Origin: Streptomyces solicavernae
GTDB lineage: Bacteria > Actinomycetota > Actinomycetes > Streptomycetales > Streptomycetaceae
Assembly (NCBI RefSeq): GCF_029968095.1
Contig: NZ_JASCIR010000029.1
Coordinates: forward strand, 18,063 to 82,062
DNA: 64,000 bases
Reading direction: 5' to 3'
In this document: one piece after another, positions 34,966-42,739 of the stretch
Layout: each line of letters starts with the position of its first letter
How positions within the stretch are numbered: position 1 is the stretch's first letter
Position numbers and translations under genes: made by a program
Notes under the pieces: model-generated
The model's database searches: none
What the model saw: only the letters and a program-made list of their open reading frames with translations
What the model was told of the DNA's origin: nothing

Positions 34966-35046
34966 CGTGTCTCCTGCTTCGAAATGCACCCTGGCTACGT
35001 GTGGTGGAGGGAAACAGCCCACCGCCGCCCGGCGCCTGTGATCGCC

Positions 35047-35609
35047 TCAGCTCGCCTGCCGTGCGGACAGGCCGAGCGCGTTCCAGGGAGTCGCGGAGAC
35101 GACGTGGTGCCGGAAAGGAACGGATCTGCTTCGGCATGTTCCAGCCGAGTACGCCGGTGACGATGCCGCAACGGGCGTAGAGGGCGACGAAGCGGCCGTC
35201 GGCTGGATCACCGTCCAGTGCGCAGCACGTGCACACCTTGCAGGTCGGCCTGCCCCGGAAACATCCGGGGCTCCAGTCCGGTGGCCACGACGATGGTGTC
35301 CGATCCCGGACGGCGGCCGGAGGCGGTCTCGACCGTACGAGTCGCCACATCGAGGCCCACGGCCGTGTCCCCGAGCATGAACTCGGCGGCCAGGCCGGCG
35401 ATTTCGACGTCGTCCCGCATCCGCGAGCGTTCGGGCTGCCATGCCCCGGAGAGGATCTGCTTGGACAGCGGTGGGCGGTCGTAAGGATGGTCATGCCCGG
35501 CTCCGAGCACCGTCACCCGGCCCTGGTGGCCTCCTCGGCGCAGCGCCTCGACCGTGGCCGGGCCTGCGGCCGAGGCACCGGCCACCAGGACGCTTCCCGA
35601 TGCGCTCAC
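35047..35609 (-). pseudogene. Ferredoxin reductase (FAD/NAD) with internal deletion
   Basis: It starts at GTG 35609, overlapping the PAS-ferredoxin stop (GTGA). The N-terminal FAD domain is present: SVLVAGASAAGPATVEALRRGGHQGRVTVLGA, DRPPLSKQILSGAW and TIVVATGLEPRMFPG. About residue 130 (LQGVHVLR) the sequence jumps, out of frame, to the C-terminal GDPADGRFVALYARCGIVTGVLGWNMPKQIR, and a further frame change ends at VVSATPWNALG. The NAD-binding middle, around 200 residues, is deleted. It was the natural partner of the ferredoxin module and is now inactive. Confidence 0.8.
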
Positions 35610-36265
35610 GCCGACTTGCTCACGCGGATCGCACCGGAGGGGCACCTGCCGGCCGCCTCCTGGACAACGGTGTGCTCAGACCTGCCCGGCACTGCGTTCA
35701 GCAGTACTACGGTCCCGTCGTCGTCCCGTTGGTCGAACACCGTCGGCGCGAGGAGCGTGCACTGGCCCGCGCCACAGCACTTGTCCTCGTCGACGGTCAC
35801 GTGCATCTGTGACTCGCGGGCGAGGCGCTGCTCGACCTCGGCGAGCCTGGTCCGCAGTTCCTGCTCGGCCTTGCGGCGGTCCGAGACCTCACGCATGATC
35901 GCGGAGATCCCGGCGAGACGGCCTGTGTCGTCACGCAGCAGGGCCACGCTGAACTCGATCGACAGGCGGTGGCCGTCCCGGTGGGTGGCAGGCACGTTCA
36001 ACGGCGCGTCCCCGTAACGGGTTTGTCCGGTGGCCATCGTTCTGTGATAGCCCTCCCAGTGCCGCTCCCGCAGCTTCTCCGGGATGATCAGGTCGAGGCT
36101 CCGGCCCAGCGCCTCGGCCGCAGTATGGCCGAACACGCGTTCCGCCCCAGGGTTCCACAACCGGATGATCCCCTCCGGGTCGGTCACCACGATGGCCTCG
36201 GACGCCTCCTGCACGACCAACTGCGCCAGCCAGTCGGCGGATTGCGCACTCCTGACATCGCCCAT
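35606..36265 (-). CDS. PAS domain fused to a [3Fe-4S] ferredoxin
   Basis: 219 residues. Residues 15-130 form a PAS domain: EASEAIVVTDPEGIIRLWNPGAERVFGHTAAEALGRSLDLIIP and a PAC-like RDDTGRLAGISAIMREVSDRRKAEQEL. A short coiled coil follows (ELRTRLAEVEQRLARE). Residues 155-219 are a small ferredoxin: VDEDKCCGAGQCTLLAPTVFDQ and AAGRCPSGAI, with the CxGAGQC plus CP pattern of [3Fe-4S] ferredoxins that serve P450s. The fusion is rare in my experience. The downstream ferredoxin reductase is broken. A perfect GntR-type operator lies about 45 bp upstream of the start. Confidence 0.85.
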   Translation of the reverse strand: MGDVRSAQSADWLAQLVVQEASEAIVVTDPEGIIRLWNPGAERVFGHTAAEALGRSLDLIIPEKLRERHWEGYHRTMATGQTRYGDAPLNVPATHRDGHRLSIEFSVALLRDDTGRLAGISAIMREVSDRRKAEQELRTRLAEVEQRLARESQMHVTVDEDKCCGAGQCTLLAPTVFDQRDDDGTVVLLNAVPGRSEHTVVQEAAGRCPSGAIRVSKSA

Positions 36266-36307
36266 GATGCTTCTCCTTCCTCGCCGCTGGAGTCAGCAGC
36301 AACAAGG

Positions 36308-36325
36308 GATACTGTATACAGTACA
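36308..36325. promoter_or_regulatory. GntR-type operator, site E (divergent PAS-ferredoxin / CoA-binding)
   Basis: GGATACTGTATACAGTAC. The inner 14 bp TACTGTATACAGTA (36310-36323) is a perfect palindrome, the most symmetric of the eight sites. It lies between divergent genes. Confidence 0.75.
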
Positions 36326-36489
36326 CTCTCGTGTGGTGCGGAGGTTGCTGAGGCTTTGCCGGTCCGGGTGCCTTCAGCCGGGTGCCTTCAGGGCTGGGAG
36401 ATCGAGACTGGGCGCACCGGTGGCATCGCCCCTGGTTCATTTCTCGGGAAACGGTTCCATTTTCTCTGCCATTCGTTGATGATGCCTTA

Positions 36490-36909
36490 ATGGCACTCTA
36501 TAGCGATGATGCGACAATGACCGAAATTCTGACCAAAGCCGGAGACGTCTGGGCCGTCGTCGGCCTGTCAAATAATCCGGACCGGGCTGCCTACCGGGTG
36601 GCGGAGAAGCTGCAGCGCATAGGAAAAAGGATCGTTCCCGTCCACCCCAAGTCGGAGACGGTCCACGGTGAGCAGGGCTACCGCTCGCTCACCGATATTC
36701 CCTTCCCGGTGGATGTGGTGGACGTGTTCGTCAATTCCGCACTGGCCGGTGAAATAGCTGACCAAGCCGTAGCCGTAGGAGCCAAGGCGGTGTGGTTCCA
36801 GTTGGACGTCATCGATGAGTCCGCTTATCAGCGGACTCGTGAATCCGGACTGCTGATGGTGATGGACCGCTCGCCGGGGCGGGAGATTCCCAGGCTGGGA
36901 CTCGGCTGA
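36490..36909 (+). CDS. CoA-binding protein (YccU family)
   Basis: 139 residues from ATG 36490; an internal ATG at 36517 (MTEILTKAGDVWAVVGL) is an alternative because neither start has a clear ribosome site. The Rossmann-like CoA-binding domain shows VWAVVGLSNNPDRAAYRVAEKLQRIGKRIVPVHP, VDVVDVFVNSALAGEIADQAVAVGAKAVWFQ and a C-terminal MVMDRSPGREIPRLG. The family is the stand-alone CoA-binding domain of succinyl-CoA synthetase-type proteins; a sensory or acyl-CoA-carrier role is likely. Site E upstream places it in the proposed regulon. Confidence 0.8.
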   Translation: MALYSDDATMTEILTKAGDVWAVVGLSNNPDRAAYRVAEKLQRIGKRIVPVHPKSETVHGEQGYRSLTDIPFPVDVVDVFVNSALAGEIADQAVAVGAKAVWFQLDVIDESAYQRTRESGLLMVMDRSPGREIPRLGLG

Positions 36910-36948
36910 TAGACGCGGTCAACAACCATAAAAATTCGATGTAGCGCA

Positions 36949-36989
36949 CGCTTTTGGCCCCGCCAGGTCTACCGGTGGGGCCAAAAGCG
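36949..36989. terminator. Strong bidirectional hairpin terminator
   Basis: CGCTTTTGGCCCCGCC pairs with GGTGGGGCCAAAAGCG (15 of 16) around a 9-nt loop. It lies between the convergent CoA-binding and HPP genes. The A/T-containing stem foot gives a U-rich or A-rich flank on either strand. Confidence 0.8.
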
Positions 36990-37056
36990 ATCTGGAACAA
37001 GAAACGTGCTCACCCGGACATGTGCTCACGCCCATGAGGCTTCCCCGGGAGAGCAG

Positions 37057-37596
37057 TCACCACCAGTAGACGGGGTAGCGATGGTGGTTCATACGGTTTC
37101 CGAGCACGCCGATTGCGACGAGGATCACCGAAGCCAGCACCAAGAGCGAAAGGAACTGTGCAGCTGGAGGGTGATCGAGGCCGACGATGACCGCGGTGGC
37201 CGCCGCCGGAGAATGGCTGACGCGGCAGAGAAGCATGACGCCCAACGCGAGACCGCCTGCCACAGCAGAACTCCAGAACCCGGAGCCGGCAATGGCGATG
37301 ACGAGGTAGCCGGTCAGAGCGGCGATGATGTGGCCGCCGACCACGTTACGGGGCTGGGCAAGAGGGGTGGTGCTCGCTCCGGCGATCAGGGCCATGCTCG
37401 CCGCGAGAGGGGGGATGAGTACGGCCTGGTCCATCCATATGCCGATGGCGGCGAGGACTGTGAGGGCGACGACGCTGATCGCGGTGGAGGTGAGGACGGC
37501 ACGGGGGCCGGCCGAGCGCGGCGCCCTGCTCTCGTACCATGCCTGCTCGCGGGTCTGCTCCGATGTGCCGGCGGGAGGCACTGCCGTTTGGCTCAC
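37057..37596 (-). CDS. HPP-family integral membrane protein
   Basis: 179 residues from GTG 37596; longer in-frame extensions are Pro/Arg-rich and lack a ribosome site. Four or five membrane helices are present. The HPP-type segment is QAVLIPPLAASMALIAGASTTPLAQPRNVVGGHIIAALTG, followed by AAATAVIVGLDHPPAAQFLSLLVLASV, where the HPP triplet sits. Some HPP proteins transport nitrite, but bacterial roles are mostly unknown. The gene lies at the far end of the oxc-frc segment on the same strand, beyond a terminator, so it is probably a separate unit. Confidence 0.78.
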   Translation of the reverse strand: MSQTAVPPAGTSEQTREQAWYESRAPRSAGPRAVLTSTAISVVALTVLAAIGIWMDQAVLIPPLAASMALIAGASTTPLAQPRNVVGGHIIAALTGYLVIAIAGSGFWSSAVAGGLALGVMLLCRVSHSPAAATAVIVGLDHPPAAQFLSLLVLASVILVAIGVLGNRMNHHRYPVYWW

Positions 37597-37763
37597 GAGG
37601 TTGCCCTGCCTTCTTGGACGTGGGTTCGAACACAAGCTCTGATGGGTCGTCAAGCGACCGGTAGAAGGTGGTGTGTGTGCCGAGGGCGGCCCCCCGAAGC
37701 CGCTGTTCGGCTGGAGCGGAAGATCGGAGTCTGCGAGCGACGGGCTTCCGAGCAGGACGCTCC

Positions 37764-37804
37764 ATGGAACCGGCCCCGGGCCGTTGACCCGGGGCCGGTT
37801 CCAT
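37764..37804. terminator. Hairpin terminator of the oxc-frc operon
   Basis: A 17-bp perfect stem (arms beginning ATGGAACCGG) with a 7-nt loop CCGTTGA. It lies about 70 bp downstream of the frc stop on the minus strand. Confidence 0.8.
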
Positions 37805-37872
37805 GCGGTGGGCACGTCTGGCAGTACCTCGCTCAGGGGGAGGTCAGCGCGAGGCGTTCAGAGGTGCCGGGG

Positions 37873-39129
37873 TCAGGCGACGATCTTGTTGGCGCGCAGT
37901 CCGGCGATGGCACTCGCGTCGTAGCCCAGCTCGTGCAAGACCTGCTCGGTGTGTTCGCCGAGCAGCGGGGCGCCCTGGATCTCGGGCTTGAACCGGGAGA
38001 ACTTGATGGGGCTTCCGACGGTCAGGTACTTGCCGCGCCCCTTCTGCTCGACCTCCACGACGGTTCCGCTCTTGCGCAGCGCGGGGTCGTTCGCGATCTC
38101 CTTCATGCTCAGCACGGGCGCGCAAGGCACCTCGAACTCGCGAAGGATGTCGACCGCTTCGTACTTCGTCTTGTCGGCGAGCCACTTCTCGATCGCCTCG
38201 AAGATCTCGAAGATACGCGGCTGCCGAGCGATCGGAGTGCTGTAGTCCGGGTCGTCGATCCACTCGGGGTGGCCGATGGCCTCGGCGGTCCGCTTCCAGT
38301 TCTGCTCCTGGAGGGTGAAGTAGATGTACGCGTTGGGGTCGTCTTCCCAGCCCTTGCACTTCAGCACCCAGCCGGGCTGGCCGCCGCCGCCCGCGTTGCC
38401 GCCGCGCGGCACGGCCTCCCCGAACTCCCCGTCGGGGTACTGCGGGTACTCCTCCAGGTAGCCCACTCGGTCCAGGCGCTGCTGGTCGCGCAGCTTGACC
38501 CGGGACAGGTTGAGCACGGCGTCCTGCATGGACACCGCCACCTTCTGGCCCTTCCCGGTCCTGTCACGGTCGATCACCGCCAGCAGCAGCCCGATGAGCA
38601 GGTGCATACCGGTGTTGCTGTCACCGAGGGCGGCGCCGCTGACAGTCGGCGGCCCGTCCCAGAATCCGGTCGTCGACGCGGCACCGCCGGCGCACTGGGC
38701 CACGTTCTCGTAGACCTTGAGGTCGTTCCACGGCGAGTCCTCGTTGAAGCCCTTGACGGAGCCGAAGATCAGCCGCGGGTTCCACTCCTGGAGCGTCTCC
38801 CAGCCCAGGCCCATGCGGTCCATGGCGCCCGGCGCGAAGTTCTCCACCAGCACGTCGGCCTGGCGGATCAGCTTCTCCATGACCTCCCGGCCCTCGGGGG
38901 ACTTGGTGTCGATGGCCAGGGAGCGCTTGTTGCTGTTCAGCATGGTGAAGTACAGCGCGTCGACGTCGGGAACGTCACGCAGCTGATTGCGCGTCACATC
39001 ACCACCGGTGGTGCGCTCGACCTTCAGGACGTCGGCCCCGAACCACGCGAGCATCTGGGTGCACGCCGGGCCTGCCTGGACACCGGTGAAGTCGATGACC
39101 TTGATCCCGGAGAGAGGCAGTTCTGTCAT
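37873..39129 (-). CDS. frc: Formyl-CoA:oxalate CoA-transferase (canonical copy)
   Basis: 418 residues. The whole protein follows Oxalobacter Frc and E. coli YfdW: KVIDFTGVQAGPACTQMLAWFGADVLKVER, KVYENVAQCAGGAASTTGFWDGPPTVSGAALGDSNTGMHLLIG with catalytic Asp170, the active-site loop GGGGQ at 247-251 in GGNAGGGGQPGW, and APLLGEHTEQVLHELGY at the end. It transfers CoA from formyl-CoA to oxalate, giving formate and oxalyl-CoA. It is 54 bp downstream of oxc, so the cycle partner is co-transcribed. Residues and length are normal. Confidence 0.95.
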   Translation of the reverse strand: MTELPLSGIKVIDFTGVQAGPACTQMLAWFGADVLKVERTTGGDVTRNQLRDVPDVDALYFTMLNSNKRSLAIDTKSPEGREVMEKLIRQADVLVENFAPGAMDRMGLGWETLQEWNPRLIFGSVKGFNEDSPWNDLKVYENVAQCAGGAASTTGFWDGPPTVSGAALGDSNTGMHLLIGLLLAVIDRDRTGKGQKVAVSMQDAVLNLSRVKLRDQQRLDRVGYLEEYPQYPDGEFGEAVPRGGNAGGGGQPGWVLKCKGWEDDPNAYIYFTLQEQNWKRTAEAIGHPEWIDDPDYSTPIARQPRIFEIFEAIEKWLADKTKYEAVDILREFEVPCAPVLSMKEIANDPALRKSGTVVEVEQKGRGKYLTVGSPIKFSRFKPEIQGAPLLGEHTEQVLHELGYDASAIAGLRANKIVA

Positions 39130-39183
39130 GATTGCTTTCCCTTTTTCGATGATGGATCGTCTCTGGGCGCTGTGTGGATGTCT

Positions 39184-40914
39184 TCAGCGCTGGACAGTGA
39201 TGCCCTTGGGGTTGAGGTGCGCGATGTTGCCGCTCTCCGTGCCGTCCGTCGGGTCGATCACGCAGTCGATGAGCGCCGGGCGGCCGGAGGCCAGGGCCTC
39301 ACGGAGAGCGGTGGCAACCTCCGCGGGCGTCGTCGCCTGGTAGCCCTTGCCGCCGAACGCCTGGATCATGAGGTCGTGTCGGGCCTTCAGAGCCGTCGGC
39401 GCCGGGTCGTCGGAGGCGGAGGGGTCGTCACCGCGATAGACACCGCTGTTGTTGAGGACCACGGTGACGATCGGCAGGTCGTAGCGGCAGATCGCTTCGA
39501 TCTCCATGCCGCTGAACCCGAAGGCGCTGTCGCCCTCGATGGCGACAACAGGGTCACCGGTCTCGACCGCTGCGGCGATCGCGTAGCCCATGCCGATGCC
39601 CATCACGCCCCAGGTACCGCTGTCCAGCCGGTGGCGCGGCACCTGCATGCCGATGGTGTTGCGGGCCAAGTCCAGTGCGTTGGCGCCTTCGTTGACGACG
39701 TAGGCACGAGGGTTCTCGTGCAGGACATCGCGGATGGCCTGCAGCGCGCCCAGGAACTTCATCGGCTGAGCCGTTTCGGCGGCCTTGAGACGGCCGGCCA
39801 TCTTGGCGACGTTCTGCGCCGAGCGCTCCGCCAGTTCCTCCCTCCACGCCGCAGGGGCATTGATACGGCCGGGCTTGCTCCGCTCTGCGAGGGCCTCCAT
39901 CACCGAGGCGACGTCGCCGACGAGCGGGGCGGCGATGGGCTGGTTGCTGTCCATCTCCGTGGCGGCGATGTCGACCTGGATGAACGTGGCCTGAGGATTC
40001 CACTGCGGCGCCTCGCCATGGCCGAGCAGCCAGTTCAGGCGTGCACCGACGAGCATGACGACATCCGCCCGGCGCAGGGCGAGAGAACGGGCGGTGGAAG
40101 CCGACTGCGGGTGGTCATCGGGCAGCAGGCCCTTGGCCATCGACATGGGCAGGTAGGGAATGCCCGTGGTCTCGACGAACTCCCGGATCTGCTCGTCGGC
40201 CTGCGAGTACGCGGCACCCTTGCCGAGTACGACCAGCGGCCGCTCGGCGCCGGCGAGCAAGTCGATCGCCCGGTCCACGGCCTCCGCCTGCGGCACTTGG
40301 CGAGGAGCCGGGTCGACGAGCCGCCACAGCGACTCAGCTCCCTGCTCGGCGTCGATGACCTCGCCGAGCACCGCAGCCGGGATGTCCAGATAGACGCCAC
40401 CCGGCCGTCCGGAGACTGCAGTGCGGATCGCGCGGGCGATGCCGCGGCCGATGTCCTCTGCCCGGTGCACCCGGTAGGCCGCCTTGACGAACGGCCGGGC
40501 GGCCGCGAGCTGGTCCATCTCCTCGTAGTCGCCCCGCTGGAGGTCGACGAGATGCTGCTCGCTGGACCCCGAGATCTGCACCATCGGGAAGCAGTTGGTG
40601 GTGGCGTTGGCCAGTGCCACGAGCCCATTGAGGAATCCCGGAGCGGACACGGTCAGGCAGATGCCCGGCTTCTGGGTGAGGAACCCGGCCGCTGCCGCCG
40701 CGTGCCCGGCGTCGCTCTCGTGCCGGAACCCGATGTAGCGGATGCCCGACGCCTGCGCGAGACGAGCCAGGTCGGTGATCGGGATGCCGACCACCCCGTA
40801 GAGGGTCTCCACGTCGTTGAGCTTGAGTGCATCGACGACCAGATGGATTCCATCAGTGAGCGCGGGCGGTTCGTCGGCGCCCTCTGCTCCCGCGTCCTGT
40901 ACGGCGTCGGTCAT
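39184..40914 (-). CDS. oxc: Oxalyl-CoA decarboxylase
   Basis: 576 residues from ATG 40914 (GGAGG upstream). It is a thiamine-diphosphate enzyme of the pyruvate decarboxylase fold: GVVGIPITDLARLAQASGIRYIGFRHE with the catalytic Glu region, GICLTVSAPGFLNGLVALANATTNCFPM, and the TPP motif GDSAFGFSGMEIEAICRYDLPIVTVVLNN (440s-480s). YEEMDQLAAARPFVKAAYR and SGTWGVMGIGMGYAIAAA are typical of Oxc. It converts oxalyl-CoA to formyl-CoA and CO2, consuming a proton. Together with Frc this makes a catalytic cycle from oxalate to formate plus CO2. Confidence 0.95.
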   Translation of the reverse strand: MTDAVQDAGAEGADEPPALTDGIHLVVDALKLNDVETLYGVVGIPITDLARLAQASGIRYIGFRHESDAGHAAAAAGFLTQKPGICLTVSAPGFLNGLVALANATTNCFPMVQISGSSEQHLVDLQRGDYEEMDQLAAARPFVKAAYRVHRAEDIGRGIARAIRTAVSGRPGGVYLDIPAAVLGEVIDAEQGAESLWRLVDPAPRQVPQAEAVDRAIDLLAGAERPLVVLGKGAAYSQADEQIREFVETTGIPYLPMSMAKGLLPDDHPQSASTARSLALRRADVVMLVGARLNWLLGHGEAPQWNPQATFIQVDIAATEMDSNQPIAAPLVGDVASVMEALAERSKPGRINAPAAWREELAERSAQNVAKMAGRLKAAETAQPMKFLGALQAIRDVLHENPRAYVVNEGANALDLARNTIGMQVPRHRLDSGTWGVMGIGMGYAIAAAVETGDPVVAIEGDSAFGFSGMEIEAICRYDLPIVTVVLNNSGVYRGDDPSASDDPAPTALKARHDLMIQAFGGKGYQATTPAEVATALREALASGRPALIDCVIDPTDGTESGNIAHLNPKGITVQR

Positions 40915-41031
40915 GGTCAGGATCCTCCCTGGAGGGTGCGCCTCGTTCGTCTTCTGTCCTCACCATCCGTGCCTTGGGGGCAGCGCGTCCAAGATCTCCT
41001 GCCAACCACCTGGTTAACAGCATTTATCAAT

Positions 41032-41046
41032 GTGAGCGAAGTTCAC
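41032..41046. promoter_or_regulatory. Inverted repeat GTGA-N7-TCAC upstream of oxc
   Basis: GTGAGCGAAGTTCAC, next to the AT-rich CATTTATCAATG, about 120 bp upstream of the oxc start and directly after the LysR gene. It is a possible site for the adjacent LysR protein. Confidence 0.3.
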
Positions 41047-41131
41047 CCACAAGCGCCCGCGACGCGTGCGGCTGCGGGCCTTCGGCAGGTGCGAGAGAGG
41101 TACTCTGCCGGTCGCCGGGTGCCGCCGCCCG

Positions 41132-42121
41132 TCAGCCGGTGCTGCAGAGATCCGCGAGTGGCCCGTCGTGCGGACCCTCGACGGCAGTGCGTGCCAAGGC
41201 AGCGAGGTCCGTCCGCTGAGGTGCGAACACCTCGTCCAGCGACAGCCCAGCGACCACGTTGAGGAACGTCCTGGCCGCGATGGAACCCGGAGTCGCCGCA
41301 TGGATCGCCACGGAGATCTGCGCTCTGGCGTCCGGCCCGACCAACCGGACCGCCCTGGTCCCGCCGGTCACCGGCATGGCGTTCAGCCACGTGTGCGGGA
41401 CGATGCTCGCCCACGCACCGGAGGCGACGTTGGCGTAGAGAGAAGCGACGGAGTCCGTCTCCACCTGGGGGTTCGCCACCACCCCGGCGCTTTGAAAAGC
41501 GCGGTCGATGAACTGCCGGAAACGCATGTCGGGCGAGAGCAGTGCCAGCGGTAGCTGGGCCGCCTCCGCCCAGGTGATGGTCGGGCGCTGGGGAGTCAGA
41601 TGCTCACCGGGTGCGAGCAGGGTGTACTGCTCCTCGTACAGCGGCACGACGTCCAGGCCCTCGTGGTCGTCGGGCCCGAAGTGGGCGATGGCGGCGTCCA
41701 GTTCGAAATCACGCAGCTGCCGGATCAACTCCCCGGACGAGAGCCGGGAGTTGACTTTCACCCTGGCCAGCGGATGCATCGCGCAGAACGCGGCTACGGG
41801 CAGTGCCGTCGTTGTCGACACGGTGGGCCCGGTTCCCAGCCGCAGTGTGCCGGTGATGCCCGATCGCATGACGGCCACCTCGGCCTTGAACGCGTCGTGC
41901 TCCGCGAGGATCCGCTTGGCCCAGACGACGAGCCGCTCACCCTCCGGCGTGAGGCCTTCGAAGGAGCGACCCCGGTTGATCAGGGTGACGTTGAGCTCCC
42001 GTTCCAGTTTGGCGATGGCGACCGACAGCGCCGGTTGTGAGACGTAGCAGGCGTCCGCAGCACGCGCGAAATGTTTCTCCCTGGCGACTGCCACGAAGTA
42101 CTCGAGCTGTCGGAACAACAT
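41132..42121 (-). CDS. LysR-family regulator of the oxc-frc operon
   Basis: 329 residues from ATG 42121 (MLFRQLEYFVAVAREKHFAR). The HTH is HFARAADACYVSQPALSVAIAKLERELNVTLINRG, followed by an effector domain (TLRLGTGPTVSTTTALPVAAF). It is upstream of and co-directional with oxc, and a GntR-type operator (site F) lies about 75 bp before it. The order operator F - lysR - oxc - frc suggests a two-layer control in which the GntR protein governs a LysR activator and the degradation genes. Confidence 0.88.
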   Translation of the reverse strand: MLFRQLEYFVAVAREKHFARAADACYVSQPALSVAIAKLERELNVTLINRGRSFEGLTPEGERLVVWAKRILAEHDAFKAEVAVMRSGITGTLRLGTGPTVSTTTALPVAAFCAMHPLARVKVNSRLSSGELIRQLRDFELDAAIAHFGPDDHEGLDVVPLYEEQYTLLAPGEHLTPQRPTITWAEAAQLPLALLSPDMRFRQFIDRAFQSAGVVANPQVETDSVASLYANVASGAWASIVPHTWLNAMPVTGGTRAVRLVGPDARAQISVAIHAATPGSIAARTFLNVVAGLSLDEVFAPQRTDLAALARTAVEGPHDGPLADLCSTG

Positions 42122-42442
42122 GAGTGGCTCCTGTTCGTCTCGTGCCGACGGCCGCCTGGCCGGCCAGGCGTGAGGGCGCGTTGGATCTAGCATTCTGTAT
42201 GCAGTATCCCTTATTCGAAGTGAGGTTGCCATGCCGATGCTGATCCGATCAAGAAGGCCCACAGCCACTGCGACCCGGCGGCCCCGCGCCGAAACGAGGA
42301 GAGGCACCGCAGCCGGCTGCGGTGCCCCTCCTCGGCGGAGATATCCGGCGCAGCGGGCGAGCGGCGACACAGCATCAGCACCATCGCTGGTCAACAGCCC
42401 CAGCGCGGACGACCTCGCCGCCAGAGCAGCCAGGCATACGCC
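42122..42442. other. Intergenic region between lysR and the fds terminator
   Basis: It holds operator F at 42193-42209. The rest, up to the terminator at 42443, has no recognised gene. Confidence 0.6.
42193..42209. promoter_or_regulatory. GntR-type operator, site F (lysR-oxc-frc)
   Basis: TTCTGTATGCAGTATCC with core TGTATGCA at 42196-42203; on the reverse strand it reads GGATACTGCATACAGAA. Confidence 0.7.
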
Positions 42443-42487
42443 GCATCGCCTCGTCTCTCCCTTGGGCAGGGGGAGACGAGGCGATGC
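42443..42487. terminator. Terminator of the formate dehydrogenase operon
   Basis: A 19-bp stem with one mismatch (arms beginning GCATCGCCTCGTCTC) and a 7-nt loop TTGGGCA, 15 bp after the fdsD stop. Confidence 0.8.
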
Positions 42488-42501
42488 CAGGTACCGGCGG
42501 T

Positions 42502-42738
42502 TCAGCCGCCCGAGGCCTCCTGCGGCTGTCGCAGCAGCTGCGTCGCGACGAGAACCACGGCATCCAGATCGTCAGCCTGGCGGTCCGCGACCTCCAGGAG
42601 CCGGCGGCGCATCCGCGGGTCCCAGAACAGGCGGATGTGCGCCGCGATCGCCTCGGCGGCCCGGTCACCGGGTACGTGCCGGAAATTCGCGGCGATCTGG
42701 TTCGCCATCCGCTCCTCGGGTTGCACAGTGGCGGCCAC
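42502..42738 (-). CDS. fdsD: Formate dehydrogenase delta subunit
   Basis: 78 residues from GTG 42738, 1 bp after the fdsA stop. MANQIAANFRHVPGDRAAEAIAAHIRLFWDPRMRRRLLE matches FdsD (about 70 residues), a small assembly/stability subunit of soluble NAD-dependent formate dehydrogenases. It completes the operon order G-B-A-D. The FdhD/FdsC sulfurtransferase normally needed to sulfurate the Mo centre is not in the window. Confidence 0.9.
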   Translation of the reverse strand: MAATVQPEERMANQIAANFRHVPGDRAAEAIAAHIRLFWDPRMRRRLLEVADRQADDLDAVVLVATQLLRQPQEASGG

Positions 42739-42739
42739 G

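Noticed and set aside
33905..35160. Plus-strand open frames opposite the LysR gene
   Set aside because: Shadow of the LysR coding sequence; no ribosome sites or motifs.
37006..41262. Very long open frame on the plus strand (over 1,400 codons)
   Set aside because: It is antisense to HPP, frc and oxc, which have clear motifs and ribosome sites. High-GC DNA keeps the opposite frame open. The translation has no family features.
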